Shown here: in pieces, positions 13,724-18,366 of the stretch
Layout of the letters: each line of letters begins with the position of its first letter
How positions within the stretch are numbered: position 1 is the first letter of the stretch
Source of the DNA: Candidatus Puniceispirillum sp.
GTDB lineage: Bacteria; Pseudomonadota; Alphaproteobacteria; Puniceispirillales; Puniceispirillaceae
NCBI GenBank assembly: GCA_018668795.1
Contig: JABJBD010000229.1
Coordinates: 1-18,366, forward strand
Reading direction: 5' to 3'
DNA length: 18,366 bases
Made by a program: the position numbers and the translations under genes
Notes under the pieces: generated by a model
What the model saw: only the letters and a program-made list of their open reading frames with translations
Told to the model about the DNA's origin: nothing
The model's database searches: none

Positions 13724-14971
13724 CTACAGGCTATTTGCAACCGCATCAGCCAGCATCTTCACAGCATCAGCTGAAGACATGTCTGAATTGAAATGTGCTG
13801 TCACAACGTCAGTGATAGCACCGGCCTGTGCACCGCGAAGTGCCATGCCATGTGCGTAAGATGGAAGCAGTGAACCACCTTTGTTGCTATCGGCCATATC
13901 TTTGGCAGATGTGTGTGCACAGCTGTCAAACTCGTCCAGAGCCACGTCAACACGTGCAGGGATTGAACCTTTGTTCAGGTTGAATACCTTCTGGAAGTTT
14001 TTACCAACGATAAGCTCGGCAAGCAGAAGCTGACCGTCTTTCTTGTCCTTACCGTCAACGCTGAACATGGCAAAGCTGTCAACATTATAGAGGAAGCCTT
14101 CACCAGGTGTTGAAGCACACAGGAAGTCCACGCCAGGCTTCTTGCCAGCAGCTAGGAATTCACCCTTTGCCCAGTCACCCATGATCTGGAAAGCAGCTTC
14201 GCCATTCATGACCATTGCTGTTGCAAGGTTCCAGTCACGGCCTGAGAAGTTGCTGTCAACAAAACCGCGCATTGTGCGCATCTGGTCGAACACTTTAACC
14301 ATTGTGTCAGACTTCAAAGTTGCTGGATCAAGATCAACGAAGGCCTTCTGGAAGAAGTCTGCGCCACCAATACCAAGCGCTACAGCTTCAAATACTGTTG
14401 CGTCCTGCCATGCCTGACCACCATGTGCCAGAGGCGTAACGCCAGCTGCCTGCAGTTTTGCTGCGGCGGCATTGAATTCAGCCCATGTTGTTGGCATCTT
14501 GATACCGTTCTTTGACAGCACATCGGCATTTGCCCAGATCCAGTCAATACGGTGAACGTTAACAGGTGCTGCACACCAGGTACCTTCACATTTCATATGA
14601 TTGGCAATTGATGGTGGCAGAACGTCTGCCCATCCATTTGCCTTGGCAACTGAAGAAATGTCAGCAAGAACACCTTCTTCATACCATTCCTGAATGGCAG
14701 GGCCTTTCAGCTGAACAGCTGTTGGCGCGTTGCCAGCAAGAACACGTGCACGAAGTGCTGTCATGGCTGCGTCACCGCCACCACCAGCAACAGGCATGTC
14801 TGTCCATGTGCCACCGCGGCCATCAAATTCCTGCTGCAAAACGGCAACAGACTTTGCTTCACCACCTGACGTCCACCAGTGCAGAACCTCAGCTTGTGGT
14901 TCGGCATTAGCAGCACCTGCGGCCATAGTCATGATAGCGGCGGTTGCCACTGATACAAATTTAGAATTCAT
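13724..14971 (-). CDS. gtsA: Glucose/mannose-type ABC transporter substrate-binding protein
   Basis: Periplasmic solute-binding protein (CUT1, SBP family 1), 415 residues. The ATG at 14971 is chosen because GGAGG lies six bases upstream and it opens a clean signal peptide (MNSKF..., hydrophobic core, cleavage after GAANA before EPQAEVL). An upstream in-frame ATG at 15028 would bury the signal. The mature protein starts EVLHWWTSGGEAKSV and carries AGGGGDAAMTALRARVLAGN, KGPAIQEW, NVHRIDWIWAN, PLAHGGQAWQDATVFEAV and FQIMGDWAKGEF. From memory these blocks are nearly the same in Pseudomonas GtsA, the glucose-binding protein, which is the basis for the sugar call. Cys residues in CEGTWC could form a disulfide. 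It is first in the operon, behind a divergent regulatory region. Glucose is most likely; mannose or xylose binding cannot be excluded. Confidence 0.93.
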   Translation of the reverse strand: MNSKFVSVATAAIMTMAAGAANAEPQAEVLHWWTSGGEAKSVAVLQQEFDGRGGTWTDMPVAGGGGDAAMTALRARVLAGNAPTAVQLKGPAIQEWYEEGVLADISSVAKANGWADVLPPSIANHMKCEGTWCAAPVNVHRIDWIWANADVLSKNGIKMPTTWAEFNAAAAKLQAAGVTPLAHGGQAWQDATVFEAVALGIGGADFFQKAFVDLDPATLKSDTMVKVFDQMRTMRGFVDSNFSGRDWNLATAMVMNGEAAFQIMGDWAKGEFLAAGKKPGVDFLCASTPGEGFLYNVDSFAMFSVDGKDKKDGQLLLAELIVGKNFQKVFNLNKGSIPARVDVALDEFDSCAHTSAKDMADSNKGGSLLPSYAHGMALRGAQAGAITDVVTAHFNSDMSSADAVKMLADAVANSL

Positions 14972-15085
14972 TACAATCCTCCCAGATACAAATGCATTTA
15001 AGGTGCGACACCCTGACCTGAGCGGCACAGTGTTTCAATATCGTTCTTCATCAATTTTTGAGCGAATGTGATTTTTTTGCCCGAA

Positions 15086-15091
15086 ATATTA
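15086..15091 (-). promoter_or_regulatory. Possible -10 element of the gtsABC-ATPase operon
   Basis: The minus-strand hexamer TAATAT (15091-15086, 5/6) lies about 115 bases before the gtsA ATG. No recognisable -35 is found at the right spacing. Instead the TTAC repeats begin at 15089 and 15099 and extend upstream, as expected for an activator-dependent promoter. It is a suggestion only. Confidence 0.3.
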
Positions 15092-15095
15092 CACA

Positions 15096-15180
15096 TTGTT
15101 ACCTAAATATGGTTTTTGTTGCCTTTTGTTACTAAGATGCCCCTTTTGCATTACTAAGATAATGTCTTTTCGTTACCTGA
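15096..15180. promoter_or_regulatory. Phased TTAC direct repeats between gtsA and the response regulator
   Basis: TTACTAAGAT occurs exactly at 15129-15138 and 15151-15160. Related copies are TTACCTGATT at 15173 and TTACCTAAAT at 15099. The three copies at 15129, 15151 and 15173 are spaced exactly 22 bp, two helical turns, each preceded by CTTTT within 4-8 bases. OmpR-family regulators bind direct repeats on one face of DNA, and the regulator gene begins at 15197. The likely interpretation is the binding region of that regulator, controlling gtsA and itself. Confidence 0.55.
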
Positions 15181-15196
15181 TTGTGAAAGATTTGCA

Positions 15197-15934
15197 ATGT
15201 CTGTACCCACTATTTTGGTTGTTGATGACGATATGGAAATGCGCCAGATGATGGCGCAATATCTGCGCAAGCACGGTTTCATGGTGCATACAGCAGCCAC
15301 AGGACGGGAAATACAGCATCATATTTCGGCTGGGCGAATCGAACTGATTTTGCTTGATGTTATGCTTGGCGAAGAAAACGGCATCGAATTATGCAAGGAA
15401 TTGCGCCGGGAACAGGATGTGCCGATCATTCTGGTATCGGCCTTGTCGGCAGATCATCAGCGCATGTCCGGCTATGAGGTCGGCGCTGATGATTATATTG
15501 CCAAGCCTTTCAATCCCGATCTCTTGCTGGCACGCGTCAAGGCGGTTCTGCGCCGTGTCCGGCGTTCGGCCTCGCTGAACTATCGGCGCAACACCTCGCT
15601 CTTCAGCTTCGCGGGCTGGGTCTATGATGGCAAGAAAGACGAAGTGCTGTCGCCGGATGGCATTCAGATTGCCCTGTCACAACGCGAAACACGCTTGCTC
15701 AAGGTATTACTTGCCAATCCGCATGTGCCCCTGACGCGCGATGAAATCACCACGGCCATGGATGTCACCCAGGCTGGCGATATCAATATGGACAGTTCTG
15801 GCCGTGCCTTGGATGTTCTGGTAGGCCGGTTGCGTGGCAAGATTGAAGAGAACCCCAAAAATCCGGCCTTATTGAAAACCGAACGCGGCGTTGGCTATAT
15901 CTTTGCAGTTGACGTAACGCAAACAGAAATCTGA
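15197..15934 (+). CDS. OmpR-family response regulator, GltR-like
   Basis: DNA-binding response regulator of 245 residues. The receiver domain (about 4-117) has the acidic pocket Asp10-12 in VVDDD, the phospho-acceptor Asp54 in ILLDVML, Ser81 in ILVSAL and Lys103 in YIAKPFNP. The C-terminal winged helix (about 145-240) shows LSQRETRLLKVLLANP, the recognition-helix segment SSGRALDVLVGRLRGKIE and the wing KTERGVGYIF. The start ATG at 15197 has only a weak ribosome site (GAAAGA, about nine bases upstream). The stop and the kinase start overlap by one base (TGATG). It is divergent from gtsA across 225 bp containing phased repeats. In Pseudomonas the glucose transport genes are controlled by GltR with kinase GtrS. 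This pair sits in the same relation, so glucose-pathway control is a strong inference, not proof. Confidence 0.95.
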   Translation: MSVPTILVVDDDMEMRQMMAQYLRKHGFMVHTAATGREIQHHISAGRIELILLDVMLGEENGIELCKELRREQDVPIILVSALSADHQRMSGYEVGADDYIAKPFNPDLLLARVKAVLRRVRRSASLNYRRNTSLFSFAGWVYDGKKDEVLSPDGIQIALSQRETRLLKVLLANPHVPLTRDEITTAMDVTQAGDINMDSSGRALDVLVGRLRGKIEENPKNPALLKTERGVGYIFAVDVTQTEI

Positions 15935-17388
15935 TGAAGATCATTCTCAGTTTACAGATGCGCGCCACGATTTGGATCATCAGCGCAGGCTTGGCTGGCA
16001 TCTTGTCAAGCTGGCTATGGATGTATTCCGAAGCGCAATGGAAACAGCATCTGCATAAATCATATATGTCAGGGCTGAGCCTGTTTGAAACAGTGCGCGA
16101 TGACACACCGCCTATAGACGGCCTACAGATAAGCGAATTACCACTTCCTCTGTTACGTCTGGCCGAGAATGGACGCTTTTCGCAATTCCCCGAGGTAGCA
16201 CCTGCCGATCACATCACACTTTTGTCGCTTGGAGCAACGTCCTCAATCAGCAACATAAACAAACGTATGGCGCTTGCGATAATATCGCCAGATCTGAAAT
16301 ATCCGGTTGCCGAACTTGAAAAATCAAAACAAAACGCGTCTGGCGCCAGTCTCGCTAGCGTAACGCGATTACTGGCTAGTTACTGTTCTAACGCCACAAT
16401 TTTTATCGCTTATGAAAACAAACCTTGGGTGCGTGTTGATGGCAATGCCATCTGGGGGTGCCAAGCCGCACCAACTGACTACCGCCTGCTTGCCGCCGCT
16501 ATTCCGATCTTAACGCTGGCCTTTTTATCGGCACTGATCGTCAATACGAGCAGTGCTTTTCTGTCTTTTGCTAATATTTTGTCTGGACGCTGGTCTGCGC
16601 GTGGATCAACCAGCTACAGTCCTGAAGGACCAACCGAATTACGCGCAATGATCACAGCTATAAATGCGCATCGTAAGGCAGAAGGCGCGTCCTTATCGAA
16701 ACGCGCGATGTTTCTGTCGGGTGTCAGCCATGATCTGGGGACACCAGCCGCCCGCCTTCGTTTACGCACAGCTTTGATCGAAGATGACGAACTACGCCAC
16801 AAAATGGATGCTGATATTGATCGCATGACGGGGATGATTCAGAGCGTGCTGGATTATACGCAATCGGAAATGAATGTCGAAAAGCCGCGCAAAATGTCGC
16901 TGGTCGCGCTGGTTGACGCGGTGGTTGCTGATTTTCAGGATGCGGGCTATCCGGTGACCCTACAGGAACAGACCGTCAAGACAATCTCAACACGGACAAT
17001 CTTTTCCGATAGCAAGCCCACATCTTTGCGAGGAGCGCGGCTCAAGACAAATAGAATGATTGTGATGGCGCAGCCACTTTCATTGCAAAGGGCGATCAGC
17101 AATCTGATCGATAATGCGCTGAAATATGGGCGCAAAGCAATTGTGTCACTCGAATCTTCATCGGAAATTGCCGAAATTCATATTGATGATTTTGGCGTTG
17201 GTATGAGCGAGGATGACCTAGCATTGCTGACCGCGCCTTTCAAACGCGGCGAGAATACAGCGCATATTGAGGGCTTTGGCATGGGACTAACCGTAGCCTC
17301 TACCATTGCTGAACAGCATGGCGGCAGTTTGCATTTCCAGAATATGTCCGATGGCCTGCGGGCGACACTGACCATCGCGCGGCAATAG
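15934..17388 (+). CDS. Sensor histidine kinase paired with the GltR-like regulator
   Basis: Membrane-bound histidine kinase, 484 residues. A first helix lies at about 11-30 and a second at about 185-205. Between them is a roughly 150-residue periplasmic sensor that I cannot assign to a family; it holds Cys151 and Cys176, a possible disulfide. HAMP-like sequence follows (about 206-255). The dimerisation helix has the phospho-acceptor His266 in FLSGVSHDLGTPAARLR. The usual Arg of SHDLRTP is Gly here, which is uncommon. The ATP-binding domain is complete: N-box NLIDNALKYG (390-399), G1 DFGVGM (419-424), F-box APFKRG (434-439) and G2 GFGMGLTVA (447-455). Its start overlaps the regulator stop (TGATG). 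By position it is the GtrS counterpart and may sense a sugar or sugar acid, but the ligand is not readable. Confidence 0.93.
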   Translation: MKIILSLQMRATIWIISAGLAGILSSWLWMYSEAQWKQHLHKSYMSGLSLFETVRDDTPPIDGLQISELPLPLLRLAENGRFSQFPEVAPADHITLLSLGATSSISNINKRMALAIISPDLKYPVAELEKSKQNASGASLASVTRLLASYCSNATIFIAYENKPWVRVDGNAIWGCQAAPTDYRLLAAAIPILTLAFLSALIVNTSSAFLSFANILSGRWSARGSTSYSPEGPTELRAMITAINAHRKAEGASLSKRAMFLSGVSHDLGTPAARLRLRTALIEDDELRHKMDADIDRMTGMIQSVLDYTQSEMNVEKPRKMSLVALVDAVVADFQDAGYPVTLQEQTVKTISTRTIFSDSKPTSLRGARLKTNRMIVMAQPLSLQRAISNLIDNALKYGRKAIVSLESSSEIAEIHIDDFGVGMSEDDLALLTAPFKRGENTAHIEGFGMGLTVASTIAEQHGGSLHFQNMSDGLRATLTIARQ

Positions 17389-17401
17389 GAGAAAACAAGC
17401 A

Positions 17402-18366
17402 TTGGCAGATTATCCTGATTTTGAAGATGCCGGCTTTTTGCGCCAGCATATCGCCGATATTCTGGCCTTTTACGAACCACATGCGTTTGATCCTGCTGGT
17501 GGGTTTTTTCATTATTTCCGTGATGACGGTAGCATTTATGACAAGGACACACGGCATCTGGTCAGCTCGGCACGGTTTGTTTTCAATTATGCCAATGCCT
17601 TTATGTATACGGGCACACCGCATTATCGGGACTGGGCGGCGCATGGCTTTGCCTATCTGGTCTCGCATCATCGCTGCGATGATGGGCATTATATATGGCA
17701 GCGCAACGGCAGCACGATCGAAGATAGCCGCGCCATGGCCTATGGTCATGCCTTTGTCATGCTAGCCGCTACCACCGCCAGCCGCCTTGATATCGCCGGT
17801 GCCAGCGATATGATTGCCGAAATCTGGGATTTCATGGAAACTTATTTCTACGAGCCCGAACATGGTGCTTACGCTGATGAACGCGATGCCCATCTGGCTG
17901 TGCTATCAGCCTATCGCGGGCAGAATGCCAATATGCACAGCGTCGAGGCCTTGCTAGCGGCCTATCAGACAACCGGCATGCCACGCTATCTGGATCGTGC
18001 CAGCGCCATTGCGCATAAATTCACCGTCGAACTAACCGCCAACACCGATGGCCAGATTTGGGAGCATTATGACACAAACTGGCAACATGACTGGACATTC
18101 AACATCGACAAGCCAGACGACCTGTTCAAGCCATGGGGCTATCAACCAGGTCATCAGGTCGAATGGGCCAAACTGATTTTACAGTTAGACCATCACCGCC
18201 CTGCCGACTGGCATTTACCTGTCGCCAGACATCTGTTTGACACCGCCATGCAGAAAGGCTGGGATAATGAATGTGGCGGGCTGGTCTATGGTTATGCGCC
18301 GGATGGTAGCTTTGCCGATGCGCAGAAATATTTTTGGGTGCAGGCCGAAGCAATCTCTGCCGCCTG
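17402..18366 (+). CDS. AGE-family sugar epimerase/isomerase, 3' end outside window
   Basis: An open frame of 321 codons with no stop before the window end; family members are about 380-420 residues, so roughly 60-90 are missing. It belongs to the N-acylglucosamine 2-epimerase superfamily (alpha6/alpha6 barrel), which includes mannose isomerase, YihS and cellobiose 2-epimerase. Motifs include RHLVSSARFVFNYA (about 51-64), SRAMAYGHAFVMLA (about 111-124), the hallmark QNANMHSVEALLAAY (about 176-190), FKPWGYQPGHQVEWAKL (about 241-257) and KYFWVQAEAISAA at the window end, containing the conserved catalytic-region His and Glu/Gln residues. No ATG is suitable. The TTG at 17402 follows AGGAG (17387-17391, overlapping the kinase stop) at 10 bases. 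The gene is co-transcribed with the two-component system, which suggests feeding mannose or a related hexose into the glucose route. Substrate is uncertain. Confidence 0.88.
   Translation, partial: MADYPDFEDAGFLRQHIADILAFYEPHAFDPAGGFFHYFRDDGSIYDKDTRHLVSSARFVFNYANAFMYTGTPHYRDWAAHGFAYLVSHHRCDDGHYIWQRNGSTIEDSRAMAYGHAFVMLAATTASRLDIAGASDMIAEIWDFMETYFYEPEHGAYADERDAHLAVLSAYRGQNANMHSVEALLAAYQTTGMPRYLDRASAIAHKFTVELTANTDGQIWEHYDTNWQHDWTFNIDKPDDLFKPWGYQPGHQVEWAKLILQLDHHRPADWHLPVARHLFDTAMQKGWDNECGGLVYGYAPDGSFADAQKYFWVQAEAISAA

Noticed and set aside
14972..15028. Upstream start for the binding protein
   Set aside because: It would place 19 residues before a well-formed signal peptide that has its own strong ribosome site.
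17421..17765. Hydrophobic 114-residue plus-strand frame near the end
   Set aside because: It is a shadow frame of the AGE-family gene, which shows family motifs through the same stretch.

Overview
The window looks like part of a Proteobacterial chromosome, most likely a marine Alphaproteobacterium. The evidence is moderate GC, tight operons with 1-4 base stop/start overlaps, and E. coli/Pseudomonas-like central sugar enzymes. A SAR116-type lineage is a guess from general protein flavour, not something the sequence proves. There are no mobile elements, tRNAs, rRNAs or CRISPR arrays. Almost all of the sequence is coding.

Layout. (1) Bases 1-2181, minus strand: the 5' part of a YaiI/YqxD (UPF0178) gene, a spacer with a 15-bp tandem repeat, a small unrecognised protein, and a Ppx/GppA phosphatase. 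(2) Bases 2182-2381: a divergent promoter region. (3) Bases 2382-5003, plus strand: a DUF4396 membrane protein, a Gfo/Idh/MocA oxidoreductase and a YbjJ-like MFS transporter. (4) Bases 5022-10609, minus strand: a complete glucose-to-KDPG-cleavage operon read as glk-zwf-pgl-edd-eda (glucokinase plus the whole Entner-Doudoroff branch), with a duplicated start-codon segment and a six-codon leader ORF before glk. (5) Bases 10802-14971, minus strand: a CUT1 sugar ABC importer read as binding protein, two permeases, ATPase. The binding protein closely resembles Pseudomonas GtsA (glucose/mannose), and a terminator-like hairpin separates it from the permeases. (6) Bases 14972-15196: a divergent control region with regularly spaced TTAC repeats. 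(7) Bases 15197-18366, plus strand: an OmpR-type response regulator, its histidine kinase, and an N-acylglucosamine 2-epimerase (AGE)-family sugar isomerase/epimerase with a TTG start, cut by the window edge.

Together, regions 4-7 form one functional unit. Glucose (or a related hexose) is bound in the periplasm and imported, phosphorylated by Glk, oxidised by Zwf, hydrolysed by Pgl, dehydrated by Edd and split by Eda to pyruvate and glyceraldehyde 3-phosphate. A divergently transcribed two-component system, the counterpart of Pseudomonas GltR/GtrS, is the obvious candidate regulator. The AGE-family enzyme probably interconverts an imported hexose such as mannose. I saw no clearly novel system. 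The most notable items are non-coding: the 15-bp repeat that multiplies a gene's stop codon, the glk start duplication, the 22-bp-spaced repeats, and the gtsA/gtsB hairpin.
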